DNA from: Pirellulaceae bacterium
GTDB lineage: Bacteria; Planctomycetota; Planctomycetia; Pirellulales; Pirellulaceae
Length of the DNA: 64,000 nucleotides
Direction of reading: 5' to 3'
NCBI GenBank assembly: GCA_020852965.1
Contig: JADYZV010000181.1
Location: 1 to 64,000 of the forward strand
A model generated the notes under the pieces. The model had not been told where the DNA came from. It made no database searches and was given only the letters and a program-made list of their open reading frames with translations. Positions within the stretch are counted from its first letter, which is position 1; the number at the start of each line of letters is the position of its first letter. Positions 45,605 through 55,254 of the stretch are shown piece by piece. The position numbers and the translations under genes are program-made.

Positions 45605-47452
45605 ATGCGCATTCGACGACCCCACAAGTTGGCTCTCATGCTGCCTGCAACACTGCTCGCGTTGACCGTCAGCCTGAACGGGCTGTGCTTCTCGCAAGAG
45701 AAAAGCGCTCAGCCGAACAATGGCCAACAGCAGCCGACACCTCCCAAGAACCCTATGGAAGCGCTGCCGAAAGTTGTCGCGGTCGTCAACGGCCAAACCA
45801 TCTCGCGAGATCAATTGGGCGATGCCTGTTTGCGACGTTACGGCTCGGTCGTACTCGACAACCTGCTCAACAAACACTTAATTCTGCAAGCCTGTGCGGC
45901 CAAGGGAATCCAGGTAACGCAGGCCGATGTCAATGACGAGATCACGCGAGTATCCCAAAAATTCAGCTTGACCACGACGCTCTTCCTTCAAGCTCTGGAA
46001 GAGGAGCGCGATATCACTCCTGAGCAATATGCCAGCGAGATTGTGTGGCCCATGTTGGCGCTGCGCGCGTTGGCGGCAGACAAAATCCAAGTCTCCAATG
46101 AAGAGATCGATCGTGTAATTCAAAGTGAATATGGCCCCAAAGTACAAGTCCGCATGATTGCGGTCGCCCAAGCCGAGAAGGCTCAGCAGTTATACGCCCA
46201 GGCGACCGCTGCCCCAGAAACATTCCGCCGATTGGCCAAAGAGCAAAGCGACGATGCCGTCAGCGCCAGCGTGGAGGGCTTGCTCCCCCCCATTCGACAC
46301 AATAGCAGCGATGACCAGCTCGAGCGCGTCGCATTCCAACTGCGTCCGAACGAGATCTCACCCGTATTTCAGATCGGCGAAATGCACGTCTTCCTACAAT
46401 GCGTGCGTCACTTCGAGGCGACGCCGCCCAATGCGCAATTTCTGCCCGCGATTCAGCAGCGTATCCATGACCAGTTGCGCGACCAACGCTTGGGGGTAGC
46501 TGCCGACGAAATCTTTGCGACGCTGCAAAAGAACAGCAAAGTGGTCCCTGTGATCGGCAATCCCGATTTGGAAAAGAAGCATCCTGGGGTGGCTGGTTTC
46601 ATCAATGGCCAACCGGTGGCCCGCGATCACTTGGCTTCGCAATGCATCGCTCGACATGGACGCCCGATCCTGCGGGGTGAAATCGATCGCCTGTTGCTTA
46701 CCTCGGAATTGAAAGCGGCCAACAAGACGGTGATTCAACCCGATATCGATGCCGAAATTGCACGCGCCGCTGACTTGGCAGGCTATCTCAACGCCGATGG
46801 AACGCCCAACTCGCAGGCATGGCTCACGGCGATTATGGAAGAGGAAGGAGCCACGCTCGATTTGTATATCGACGATGCGGTGTGGCCGAGCGTAGCACTC
46901 AAGAAATTGGTAGAAGACGGTGTCACCATTACCGAAGATGACTTGCAAAAAGGCTTTGAATCGAATTTTGGTCCCCGGGCTGAAGTGTTGGCAATTGTGC
47001 TGAGCAATCAGCGCACTGCGCAAGATGTCTTTCGCGAGGCGCGAAGCAATAGCACCGAGGATGGCTTTGGCCAGTTGGCGGCCAAGTACTCCGTCGAGCC
47101 GGTATCGCGGAGCAACTTCGGCAAGATTCCGCCGCTGCGCAAGCACGGCGGTCGATCGGCACTCGAAGAAGTTGCCTTTGCACTACACCCTGGAGAAATC
47201 TCGGGTGTGGTCGCCTGGGGTGAACAATATGCGATTTTGTACAAACAGGGCGAAACGACTCCCCTGGTGCAGGATTTCGAAGCGGTGCGCGGTGAAATCC
47301 ACAAAGAGATCATGGAAAAGAAGCTGCGTCTGGCCATGCACGCTCGGCTGACAGCCCTGCACGGTTCTGCACAAATCGACAATTTCCTCGAAGGAACAGC
47401 CCAAGCTGGCAACGTCAAAACCGCTTCGGCCACTGGGCCCGCCGCACGCTAA
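45605..47452 (+). CDS. Tandemly duplicated SurA/PrsA-like peptidyl-prolyl isomerase
   Basis: A 615-residue secreted foldase. Signal peptide MRIRRPHKLALMLPATLLAL is followed by two similar halves. Each has a SurA-N like part ('VVAVVNGQTISRDQLGDACLRRYG' near 58 and 'GVAGFINGQPVARDHLASQCIARHG' near 330) and a parvulin-like part with GLLPPIRHN...LERVAFQLRPNEISPVFQIG and GKIPPLRKHG...LEEVAFALHPGEISGVVAWG. It would help folding of exported proteins. CAGGAGG upstream of the ATG at 45605 is a strong site. The TAA stop belongs to a dispersed repeat. Some catalytic residues of parvulins are not obvious, so chaperone activity may dominate. Confidence 0.85.
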   Translation: MRIRRPHKLALMLPATLLALTVSLNGLCFSQEKSAQPNNGQQQPTPPKNPMEALPKVVAVVNGQTISRDQLGDACLRRYGSVVLDNLLNKHLILQACAAKGIQVTQADVNDEITRVSQKFSLTTTLFLQALEEERDITPEQYASEIVWPMLALRALAADKIQVSNEEIDRVIQSEYGPKVQVRMIAVAQAEKAQQLYAQATAAPETFRRLAKEQSDDAVSASVEGLLPPIRHNSSDDQLERVAFQLRPNEISPVFQIGEMHVFLQCVRHFEATPPNAQFLPAIQQRIHDQLRDQRLGVAADEIFATLQKNSKVVPVIGNPDLEKKHPGVAGFINGQPVARDHLASQCIARHGRPILRGEIDRLLLTSELKAANKTVIQPDIDAEIARAADLAGYLNADGTPNSQAWLTAIMEEEGATLDLYIDDAVWPSVALKKLVEDGVTITEDDLQKGFESNFGPRAEVLAIVLSNQRTAQDVFREARSNSTEDGFGQLAAKYSVEPVSRSNFGKIPPLRKHGGRSALEEVAFALHPGEISGVVAWGEQYAILYKQGETTPLVQDFEAVRGEIHKEIMEKKLRLAMHARLTALHGSAQIDNFLEGTAQAGNVKTASATGPAAR

Positions 47453-47491
47453 TGTGGCCCGACGCTAATGTGGCCCGACGCTCCGCGTCGG
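47450..47491. repeat. TAATGTGGCCCGACGC repeat, two units at the foldase stop codon
   Basis: TAATGTGGCCCGACGC occurs at 47450 and again at 47466, the second continuing into TCCGCGTCGG. The first TAA is the stop codon of the foldase. The unit also occurs at 49754-49845 twice in inverted orientation. Confidence 0.75.
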
Positions 47492-47812
47492 AATCCCCCC
47501 TCCCCCACTTCGCCACCTCAATGCTCCTCAATGCTCCTCATTGCTCCTCATTGCTCCTCATTGCTCCTCATTGCTCGGTCTACTTGAGACCGAGCACCCT
47601 GTCTATGAGTCTTGAGCGGAATGTCGTAGACAAACTGAAGTGGACGAAGCCACGAGTCCTGACCGTCAACCCACGTTTTCGTGAACCTTCCAGTCCGACG
47701 ATCTGTCTCTCGCCCTATGGCTAGAATGCCGATCTCAGGCGACAATGGAGGCAGGTGTTCCGTATTCTAGTCACTCTTCCGTATTGTCGATTTTGTCCGA
47801 GTTGACCTTAAG
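47453..47812. other. Intergenic region with several repeat types
   Basis: About 360 bases. It contains the TAATGTGGCCCGACG units, a 10-base tandem repeat (47521-47576), and a diverged single copy of the GTGGACGAGG repeat (GTGGACGAAGCCACGAGTCC, 47640-47659). No gene was seen. Confidence 0.55.
47521..47576. repeat. Ten-base tandem repeat ATGCTCCTCA/TTGCTCCTCA
   Basis: Two units of ATGCTCCTCA and three of TTGCTCCTCA, then a partial unit. Noncoding. Confidence 0.8.
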
Positions 47813-49099
47813 ATGCTCGATCCAAAAACTCCCGCTTTTGTTCCCAACGATCACCCCGACGAGCCGTTTCGCGTCGAGTACGCCTCGCGCGTGCAGCGAT
47901 TGCCCCCCTATTTGTTCGGGCGCATCAATAACACGCTCTATCAAAAGCGACGGGCTGGGAGCGATGTCATCGACCTGGGAATGGGAAATCCATCCGATCC
48001 GCCCGAGCGGATTGTGATGGAAAAAATGGTCGAGGCGACCTACGATGAGCGCAATCATGGCTATAGCAAGTCGAATGGTCTGCTCAACCTACGCCGCGAA
48101 TTGACCAGTAAGTACTTTCGCAAGTACGGCGTGCGGCTCGACCCAGAGACGGAAGCCATCGTCTGCTTGGGGAGCAAAGAGGGCTTTAGCCACATGTGCT
48201 TGGCGCTAATGGGTCCCGGCGACACGGCCATGATCCCAGCTCCCTATTTTCCCGTTCACATGTACGGGGTCATTCTGGCTGCCGGCAACGTGGTCGCACT
48301 GGAAGTAGCCGACAGCGAAAAGTTCTTGGCCAACATTGCCTATACCTGCCAGCACTTTTATCCGCGCCCCAAGCTGTTGATCATCAACTACCCGCACAAC
48401 CCCTCGACGGTGACGGTCGAGCAGGAGTTCTTTACCGAAGTGGTCAAGCTGGCCAAACGCTATGGCTTTATGGTCATCAGCGACTTTGCCTATTCGGACG
48501 TTGCCTTCGATGGCTACACGCCGCCGAGCTTCTTGGCTTCGCCCGGCGCGATCGACGTCGGCGTCGAATTCACGACGATGAGCAAGGGCTACAACATGGC
48601 CGGCTGGCGCGTCGGCTTTTGCGTCGGCAACCAAGACATGATTCGCGGCCTGGCAACCATCAAAGGCTACTATGACTACGGCATGTTCCAAGCCATCCAG
48701 ATCGCCGCCATCGTTGCCCTACGCGATACCGAAGCGGCTATTGAACGCCAATCGGAGATCTATCAAACGCGACGCGATGCGTTGCTCGACGGATTGCACC
48801 GCATCGGCTGGGAGGCCTCCGTGCCGCGAGCCGGAATGTTTGTGTGGGCCAAGGTTCCCGAGCGATGGCTGGCACGCATGAATACGCTCGACTTCGCCAT
48901 GATGCTGCTCGAACATGGCGATGTCGCGGTCAGTCCCGGTACGGGCTTTGGTCCAACCGGCGAAGGCTATCTACGCATGGCGCTGGTCGAAAACGAAAAT
49001 CGACTGCGCCAAGCTGTGCGAATGATTGCCAAGTGCTTAGAGAAACGCGAAGCCGAGTATAGCTCGACAAGTACGAAGGCTTCGCTGGCGAGCAAGTAG
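47813..49099 (+). CDS. Class I/II aminotransferase (DapL/alanine aminotransferase-like)
   Basis: A 428-residue PLP-dependent aminotransferase of fold type I. The entry [14 protein letters not shown] and the substrate strand [12 protein letters not shown] are typical of LL-diaminopimelate aminotransferase-like and AlaA-like enzymes. NYPHNPST and [12 protein letters not shown] bind PLP. The Schiff-base Lys258 lies in [16 protein letters not shown] distal Arg is in [10 protein letters not shown]. It probably makes alanine, or LL-diaminopimelate for lysine and cell wall. Planctomycetes are thought to use a DapL route. The start at 47813 is an ATG without a strong ribosome binding site. Confidence 0.87.
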   Translation: MLDPKTPAFVPNDHPDEPFRVEYASRVQRLPPYLFGRINNTLYQKRRAGSDVIDLGMGNPSDPPERIVMEKMVEATYDERNHGYSKSNGLLNLRRELTSKYFRKYGVRLDPETEAIVCLGSKEGFSHMCLALMGPGDTAMIPAPYFPVHMYGVILAAGNVVALEVADSEKFLANIAYTCQHFYPRPKLLIINYPHNPSTVTVEQEFFTEVVKLAKRYGFMVISDFAYSDVAFDGYTPPSFLASPGAIDVGVEFTTMSKGYNMAGWRVGFCVGNQDMIRGLATIKGYYDYGMFQAIQIAAIVALRDTEAAIERQSEIYQTRRDALLDGLHRIGWEASVPRAGMFVWAKVPERWLARMNTLDFAMMLLEHGDVAVSPGTGFGPTGEGYLRMALVENENRLRQAVRMIAKCLEKREAEYSSTSTKASLASK

Positions 49100-49180
49100 T
49101 CTGCTATCAACACAAACTCGCCTACAAGCCGATCGCTTTTGAGAATAGATGACTGACGCCAAAACGGCTGAATGCCGCCG

Positions 49181-49576
49181 TTACTCTTGCTCTGGAGTAG
49201 CTGCTGGTTCTTCGGCAACGGCTTCGGCTGTTGGAGCGGCGACAGGTGCTGGCTTGGCTGGCGGTTGGAATTGAGCTGGGCGAGTCTTCATACGATCGCG
49301 AGCTGCCTTTTGCTGCTCGAGGTGAGTCCCCTTCGAACCGTACTTCTTGATCAATACGCTCGCTTTGTCGCTTGGCTGAGCGCCAACGCTCAACCAATAG
49401 TCAACTCGTTCGCCCTTCAACACCACGCGCGCGTCGGTCTCGCGGATCATTGGGTCGTAATAACCGAGCTCCTCAATCACCTTGCCGTCACGCGGCTTGC
49501 GAGAATCGACTGCGCAGAAGCGGAAAAACGGTCGAGCCTTGCGGCCCATCTTCTTCAGGCGGATACGAACTGCCAC
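49181..49576 (-). CDS. rpsP: 30S ribosomal protein S16
   Basis: A 131-residue protein starting MAVRIRLKKMGRKARPFFR, the hallmark S16 N-terminus, then VIEELGYYDP and RVDYWLSVGAQPSDKASVLIKK. The core is about 85 residues; the last 40 form an Ala/Pro/Glu-rich tail (PAKPAPVAAPTAEAV) absent from E. coli S16 but common in planctomycetes. The protein is part of the 30S subunit body. ffh lies upstream on the same strand across 266 bases containing a palindromic repeat. rimM and trmD, usual neighbours, are not downstream here. Confidence 0.97.
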   Translation of the reverse strand: MAVRIRLKKMGRKARPFFRFCAVDSRKPRDGKVIEELGYYDPMIRETDARVVLKGERVDYWLSVGAQPSDKASVLIKKYGSKGTHLEQQKAARDRMKTRPAQFQPPAKPAPVAAPTAEAVAEEPAATPEQE

Positions 49577-49753
49577 ACAAATTCTCCTGGAACGACGATG
49601 ACTTCTAAATTGGACTTTTCAGTTGGTTTGGGCCGGTGACTTGTTTGGGAGAAGTCCGGCGAACTCAAAAGTGTAATGTACGGCCCGAGTCTACGGGAGG
49701 ACCATCAGCGAGAGGAATGCGAAAATGGAGGCAAAAAGTGCTGGAAGCGACTT

Positions 49754-49845
49754 TAATGTGGCTCGACGCTCCGCGTCGTGGGTACTGGGTATTTATGACA
49801 GGAAATGACGTGCTTGAACCGACGGCGGAGCGTCGGGCCACATTA
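49754..49845. repeat. Inverted pair of TAATGTGGC-CGACGC units between ffh and rpsP
   Basis: TAATGTGGCTCGACGCTCCG (49754-49773) faces GGAGCGTCGGGCCACATTA (49827-49845). Together they form a 92-base palindromic element. The outermost TTA at 49843-49845 is the complement of the ffh stop codon TAA, so the element begins exactly at the ffh stop. Confidence 0.75.
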
Positions 49846-51312
49846 TTTCTTGCGTTTTAGCTTGCGCAATTGTCGCTCGCGCTCTTTTTGCATGCGTTGC
49901 TTATCCTTGGTGCTCAGCCGACTTCCGGTCGACTTCTTGGTCTTGATCCCCCCCATAGTTGGGTCGCCCAGCATGCTCTGTTGCATTTGCTGCATCATCT
50001 GCGCACGGTCACGCCCTCCGCCACTGGCCATGGCTTGCATCATAGGTGCCATGATCGAGAACTGTTTGATCAGACCGCTTACCAATGACGGAGCGACTCC
50101 AGCTCCCCTGGAAATACGATTGCGGCGCAGGGTATCGATGGTTTTCGGATTGCGGCGTTCGGTGGGGGTCATCGAGTCGATGATGCCGAGCATTTTTCGC
50201 ATTTCGCCATCGGAATCGGACCCAGCCATAATTTTGCTGACCTCCCCCATACCGGGCATAAGCCCCATCATCTTTTGCATGAGGCCCGGCTTGGCGATCT
50301 TTTCGAGTACCCCACGGAAATCTTCCAAGGTGAATTGTCCCGATGCCATGCGGGCTTCGAGCTGTTCGCGCTCTTTGTCGTCGATGATGCGATGGGCTTC
50401 TTGCGCGACCGCAACGATGTCTCCCATCGACAGAATTCGACTGGCCATCCCTTCGGGACGAAAGACTTCCAGGGCATCCAGGTGCTCCCCCGTTCCGATG
50501 AATTTGATTGGAACCTGCGTCACATGCTTAACGCTTAGCAGAGCACCGCCGCGAGTATCGCCATCGAGCTTGGTCATGATGACCCCGTCGAGCTCGAGCG
50601 TCTGATTGAAAGCCGACGCGCTGTTGACCGCATCCTGCCCAGTCATCCCGTCGACGACCAGGTAGACTTGATCGGGGCCGATCTTCTTATCGATCTCCCC
50701 GAGCTGTTTCATCAGCTCTTCGTCGATCGCCAATCGTCCGGCTGTATCGAGGATTACGACCTGCGCTCCCGCTGCGGTGGCTTGGGCGACGCCATCCCGG
50801 CAGACTTGCACCGGATCGGATTGCCCCGCTTGGCTATAGACTGGCACATCCAACTGCCGTCCGAGTGTATGGAGCTGCTCGATAGCAGCCGGGCGTTGCA
50901 AGTCGGCCGCAACCAGAAACGGCTGAACCTTCTGTTCCTTGAGCAATTGAGCCAGCTTACCGCAGGTGGTCGTTTTGCCGGAGCCCTGCAAGCCGCATAG
51001 CATCAGAATCGTGACCTTGTCCTTACGCAGCGGGATGGACGAGTCGACGGGCCCCAAGATCTCGGTTAACTGCGCGTAGACGATCCGCACCAACTCTTCG
51101 TGCGGCTTGAGCGCCAGCAGCACCTTGCTTCCGAGAGCTTGCTCGGTCACATGCGACATAAAGTCTTGCACGACCGAGTAGCTCACATCGGCTTCCAGCA
51201 TGGCCGTTTCGACCATCTGCAAGCCATCGCGCATGTTCGCCTCGGTTAGCTTGCCTTTGCCCCGGATCGATTTGAAGGCTGCCTGAAGTCCGTCGGACAG
51301 TGATTCGAACAT
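49843..51312 (-). CDS. ffh: Signal recognition particle protein Ffh (SRP54)
   Basis: A 489-residue GTPase that binds signal sequences and SRP RNA for co-translational membrane targeting. The N domain starts MFESLSDGLQAAFKSIRGKG. The G domain has the P-loop GLQGSGKTTTCGKLAQLL, LDTAGRL, and TKLDGDTRGGAL. The C-terminal M domain is Met-rich (LMQKMMGLMPGMGEVSK, and MMQAMASGGGRDRAQMMQQM) with RISRGAG for RNA binding. ATG 51312 is used; an in-frame TTG lies 33 bases upstream. The stop codon coincides with the edge of a palindromic repeat. Confidence 0.97.
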   Translation of the reverse strand: MFESLSDGLQAAFKSIRGKGKLTEANMRDGLQMVETAMLEADVSYSVVQDFMSHVTEQALGSKVLLALKPHEELVRIVYAQLTEILGPVDSSIPLRKDKVTILMLCGLQGSGKTTTCGKLAQLLKEQKVQPFLVAADLQRPAAIEQLHTLGRQLDVPVYSQAGQSDPVQVCRDGVAQATAAGAQVVILDTAGRLAIDEELMKQLGEIDKKIGPDQVYLVVDGMTGQDAVNSASAFNQTLELDGVIMTKLDGDTRGGALLSVKHVTQVPIKFIGTGEHLDALEVFRPEGMASRILSMGDIVAVAQEAHRIIDDKEREQLEARMASGQFTLEDFRGVLEKIAKPGLMQKMMGLMPGMGEVSKIMAGSDSDGEMRKMLGIIDSMTPTERRNPKTIDTLRRNRISRGAGVAPSLVSGLIKQFSIMAPMMQAMASGGGRDRAQMMQQMQQSMLGDPTMGGIKTKKSTGSRLSTKDKQRMQKERERQLRKLKRKK

Positions 51313-51499
51313 AGCGGTTTTTCTAGTAAATTCGGGGGCATACAAGTCGATTAGAGGATTTCGTCATTCTAAAGGGTAAGTGGTCTCGCTGACAATCCTA
51401 TACGTTGAGCTATGCCCCACAGCGGCGTATGATAGAGGGTGAAACGGCTACGAGTTCGGCTTCCAATACCCATCCTCCAATCAACTAGGTCTCTCACCG

Positions 51500-53113
51500 A
51501 TGAAACTTTCTCTCACCATATGCCTTTGGGCTCTACTGTTGCTTTCCGCACCGGTCGGGGCGCAAGTGAAGGACCACATCGCGGCTCTGCAGACCCAATC
51601 GGCCGAATCGAATACGAACATCTGGGGTTACTGGGGGCCGGACCGCGACAAGTACTCGACGTGGACCTCGCACTCCAATCGACTTATCCCAGCCTATACC
51701 TTCGGCCTGACGCTCGATGCGGTCAATGGTGCCAACAGCCTGTACCGCGACGAACCGCGGTTGAGTTCACTGTACGGCCGGCTCCCCAGCTCGACGCTCA
51801 ACGCGGATGCCGAATACTTCGATCAGACCGACATCTATCGATTGCAAAAGCTAGCCGCCGAAGCGGGCAAGAAACGGATTATCCTGTTTGTCTTCGACGG
51901 CATGGACTGGCAGACCACGCGGGCTGCGGCGATCGCCAAATCGCGGCAAGTGGGCTATGACGAGGGTCGTGGCAGTGGATTGCATTTCCAAGATTATCGC
52001 GGTACCACAACCGACTTTGGCTTTTTCGTCACCAGCCCACACAACTCTGGGACGTCCCGCAATGTAGACCGGCAAATCGTCACCAGTCCGGGTGGAAAAG
52101 TACCTGGTGGCTACGATGTGTCGCGCGGTGGCCCTACCCCTTGGCAAACCACTGACGATCTGCCCTATCCGATTGGCAAAAGTGAAACGGACCCGCACGC
52201 CTACACCGACTCAGCCGCTTCAGCCACGTCACTCTGTTCTGGCATCAAAACCTACAACGATGCCGTCAACGTCGATTTTTCTGGACGGGAAGTACTACCG
52301 ATCGCCCGCACTTTGCAAGCCGATGGTTATGCGATTGGAGTCGTGACCAGTGTGCAGATCAGTCACGCCACCCCAGCTTGCGCATACGCCAACAACGTCG
52401 ACCGCAATGACTACCAAGACCTGACTCGTGACCTGCTTGGCATACCTTCCGTATTTCATCCCGGAGGCTTACCTGGAGTCGACGTACTCATCGGTGCCGG
52501 TTGGGGTGAAACCGCCGACAAAGATGGCAGTCAAGGGGAAAACTTTGTACCGGGCAACCGCTATGTGAGCGACGATGATCTTGCGCAAGCGTCGGTCGAC
52601 TCGGGCGGCAAGTACGTCGTAGCCCAGCGCACCCCAGGCGAGCCTGGAAGCGAGGTCCTGGCCACAGCGGTCCAACAGGCGATCGAAGGCAAACATCGCT
52701 TGTTCGGTTATTTTGGCATCACCGGTGGCCACCTCCCCTATCGCACTGCCGACGGCGACTACGCACCAGTGCAGAGCGTCGGCAATCCCAATACGGCCAA
52801 GCCCGAGGTCTACTCGCCCGAAGACTTGCGTGAAAACGTCACCTTGTCCGATATGGCCTTAGCCGCCATCGAAGTGCTCGACGCGCAGTCGCAGCGCTGG
52901 TGGTTGATGGTTGAAGCGGGAGATGTCGACTGGGCCAACCATTCCAACAACATTGACAATTCGATCGGTGCTGTGATCAGTGGCGACGACGCCTTCAAAA
53001 GCGTGACCGAGTGGATCGAGCAACATGGCGGCTGGGACGATACCGCACTGATTCTAACCGCTGACCACGGCCACTATCTCAACATCGACAAACCAGAAAT
53101 GTTGGCGCATTAA
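51500..53113 (+). CDS. Secreted alkaline phosphatase (PhoA family)
   Basis: A 537-residue metal-dependent phosphatase. Signal peptide MKLSLTICLWALLLLSAPVG. Motif IILFVFDGMDW gives the first metal Asp. The nucleophile is Ser238 in DSAASATSLCSGIKTYND (as Ser102 of E. coli PhoA). TSVQISHATPACAYANN, VEAGDVDWANHSNN and LTADHGHYL supply Zn and Mg ligands. It releases phosphate from monoesters outside the cytoplasm. The start at 51500 begins at the signal peptide. The gene ends 14 bases from a convergent oxidoreductase gene; no Pho box was looked for reliably. Confidence 0.92.
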   Translation: MKLSLTICLWALLLLSAPVGAQVKDHIAALQTQSAESNTNIWGYWGPDRDKYSTWTSHSNRLIPAYTFGLTLDAVNGANSLYRDEPRLSSLYGRLPSSTLNADAEYFDQTDIYRLQKLAAEAGKKRIILFVFDGMDWQTTRAAAIAKSRQVGYDEGRGSGLHFQDYRGTTTDFGFFVTSPHNSGTSRNVDRQIVTSPGGKVPGGYDVSRGGPTPWQTTDDLPYPIGKSETDPHAYTDSAASATSLCSGIKTYNDAVNVDFSGREVLPIARTLQADGYAIGVVTSVQISHATPACAYANNVDRNDYQDLTRDLLGIPSVFHPGGLPGVDVLIGAGWGETADKDGSQGENFVPGNRYVSDDDLAQASVDSGGKYVVAQRTPGEPGSEVLATAVQQAIEGKHRLFGYFGITGGHLPYRTADGDYAPVQSVGNPNTAKPEVYSPEDLRENVTLSDMALAAIEVLDAQSQRWWLMVEAGDVDWANHSNNIDNSIGAVISGDDAFKSVTEWIEQHGGWDDTALILTADHGHYLNIDKPEMLAH

Positions 53114-53127
53114 ATTCTTGTAGGCTC

Positions 53128-54912
53128 TTACGGATTTGGCCAAGACATCTCCACACCTTGGTCGGTGAGCACTCGCTGAAAATCGGGCAGTAGCTGACTG
53201 CGCACCTCGCGCGGTAGGCATTTCTGCTCGATGGCGAAACTGGCCAACGCACCTGCCGCTTCTCCAATACCCCACTCGACCGGATGAAGGCGATAACAGC
53301 CACTGGTCAAGTGCGTGGTGCCGATGTTCTTACAAGCCGGTAGCAAGTTATCCAAACGCACGGGCAACAGCGCCCCCAGCGGGATTTGAAAGGAGGCTGT
53401 TTGAAAGTCGATGTAATTGTCTCCACGACTGCTCGGATGTAGATCGATGGAATAGCTGCCAACACCGACCGAGTCGGCGAATTGAGCAGCACGAACTTCC
53501 GCCGCAGGTTTACCGGTGATCTGGCTGAGTTGCTCGCGCCCGACGTGTTCTTCCAAAATCGTGAACTCCGCCTCAATGCGCCGCGACTCGCGGACGTATG
53601 GCATTTTGGCCAAGCCATCCTCGGTTCCCATCAAGTCGGGACGCAAACGCAAACCAGGAAAGCCGGCACCGCCATCGCGCCTTGGCACCTCAGTCTGCAA
53701 CCAATACAACAGCGAGAGGCTGAGCTGCTTTGCGCGATCGATGTGCTCAGCCACTTTCAAAGCCGCTTCGCGAGCCGTTAGCCCCGCCGCTGACGAGCTG
53801 GCTGCGTGGTGGTTCGTTGCCAAGTGGGTATCTTGAATTAGATTCCCCAGCAAGTAATCGTTCTGCGGCCAGTTGATCAAGCTAATATCACCAGCGAAAT
53901 GTCCAGGCTCGAACAGGCTACGATCGATGATACGGCGATAAATCCATAGATTCAGAGTACCGCCGACGGGGGCACCGGTCGGGTCGAAGCCCAATTCCTT
54001 CGGTTGACTACTGCGCGGCTGCGTGTAGGTCAAATCGAGCAGCTTGCCGGGCCAAGGGGGTGTCAACTGCGGCACGAAATCACGCCAGAACGAGTAGTCG
54101 CGAGGCCTTTCTATGGTATGGTCGCCGCCTGCCACATGTTCGGCGGCAAAACACATCGTGAAGGCTTGCTGATTGCCCGGATCCGCCTTTTCGGCAGCAT
54201 GCAGCTCGTTGGTTTGACTGCGGGATTCAGCCCCCGTGATCCACTCAGCTCCGGCCAGCGGCAGGACGTCGCCCAATTCCGTAGCGTCGATGAAATAGTC
54301 TCCGCTGAGCACCTGTGACTCGCCGCTACGCAGCGACTGGACCGTCACCGCCCGCACCCGCTTACCATCGACGTCTGCCGCTTGGATGCGGTGCTCGCGC
54401 AGTATTTGCAATTGCCCGCTAGCGGCATACGGAGCCAGCCAATCCTCCAACACGGCCAGTGCGACCGTCGGTTCGCAGCACAGTCGCGAGACGCTGCCAT
54501 TGCCTGGATTCAAGAGCGCATTGTCTCTGGCCGCTGGGACTAGCGGATAATGGTTGCGATAGTAGTCGCGAATTCGTGTGCGAAGTTCTCGATACGAGCG
54601 ATTGGCACCGTGCGATTCAATCCAACGGTGTTCGTCCGGCGGCACTCCTTGGCTCGTCAATTGGCCGCCGATCCAATCGGTCTCCTCCGTCATGATCACT
54701 CGTCGCCCCGCGCGCAGCGCAGCCAATGCCGCCGAGCAGCCTCCCAGGCCGCCTCCCACAATCACGATATCGGCCGACAATTCGCTTTGTGCAAACGCAC
54801 AGTGCGCGTGCCCTACCAGCCCAGCCAACGAGAGCGTCGAGATAAATGTGCGCCGACTGCTCGTCACGGCCGGACCGTGCGCCGCATCGGTTCCACTTGT
54901 GTTAGTCTTCAT
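53128..54912 (-). CDS. Tat-exported FAD-dependent oxidoreductase
   Basis: A 594-residue flavoprotein. Leader region TSSRRTFISTLSLAGLVG is a twin-arginine signal set back about 18 residues from the start. The FAD-binding site is ADIVIVGGGLGGCSAALAAL followed by GRRVIMTEETDWIGGQLTSQG, the pattern of the 'FAD-dependent oxidoreductase' family common in planctomycetes next to carbohydrate genes. GDYFIDATELGDVLPLAG is the second FAD contact. The substrate is unknown. The ATG at 54912 is used rather than the TTG six bases upstream. Confidence 0.87.
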   Translation of the reverse strand: MKTNTSGTDAAHGPAVTSSRRTFISTLSLAGLVGHAHCAFAQSELSADIVIVGGGLGGCSAALAALRAGRRVIMTEETDWIGGQLTSQGVPPDEHRWIESHGANRSYRELRTRIRDYYRNHYPLVPAARDNALLNPGNGSVSRLCCEPTVALAVLEDWLAPYAASGQLQILREHRIQAADVDGKRVRAVTVQSLRSGESQVLSGDYFIDATELGDVLPLAGAEWITGAESRSQTNELHAAEKADPGNQQAFTMCFAAEHVAGGDHTIERPRDYSFWRDFVPQLTPPWPGKLLDLTYTQPRSSQPKELGFDPTGAPVGGTLNLWIYRRIIDRSLFEPGHFAGDISLINWPQNDYLLGNLIQDTHLATNHHAASSSAAGLTAREAALKVAEHIDRAKQLSLSLLYWLQTEVPRRDGGAGFPGLRLRPDLMGTEDGLAKMPYVRESRRIEAEFTILEEHVGREQLSQITGKPAAEVRAAQFADSVGVGSYSIDLHPSSRGDNYIDFQTASFQIPLGALLPVRLDNLLPACKNIGTTHLTSGCYRLHPVEWGIGEAAGALASFAIEQKCLPREVRSQLLPDFQRVLTDQGVEMSWPNP

Positions 54913-55035
54913 TGTCAATCTACTGTTTCAAAAATGTAGGACTGATGATAGTGTTCGCCCAATTTAGTCCCCGAACGAACCTAAATCAAATCCTTGATGA
55001 ATCACGGCACCACCCGTTGAACGCAATTAGGACAC

Positions 55036-55123
55036 TCTATGGTCTCTGTGCCTCCGTGTTTCAGAATCGTGCCAAGAGACTTCCGTCTTTTTGATAAACA
55101 CAGAGACGCAGAGTTCACAGAGG
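55036..55123. repeat. CTCTGTG...CACAGAG inverted repeat element, second copy
   Basis: CTCTGTGCCTCCGTGTTT (55044-55061) and AAACACAGAGACGCAGAG (55097-55114), extending to TTCACAGAGG, are imperfect reverse complements with about 35 bases between. This matches the arrangement at 45271-45390. Confidence 0.65.
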
Positions 55124-55254
55124 AACATTATTTCACATTCGCCGACATGGATTGCCCAAATCTCTTTTGAGCACTCGCGAAATTCAAAACGACTCTATTT
55201 CATTCTACTACTTTTGGGCAGCGCGCTGTGTTAGAATATGCGACTCGATTAGCG

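Noticed and set aside
47521-47576. Possible CRISPR or minisatellite-coded peptide
   Set aside because: It is a pure 10-base tandem repeat without spacers and without an open frame of interest.
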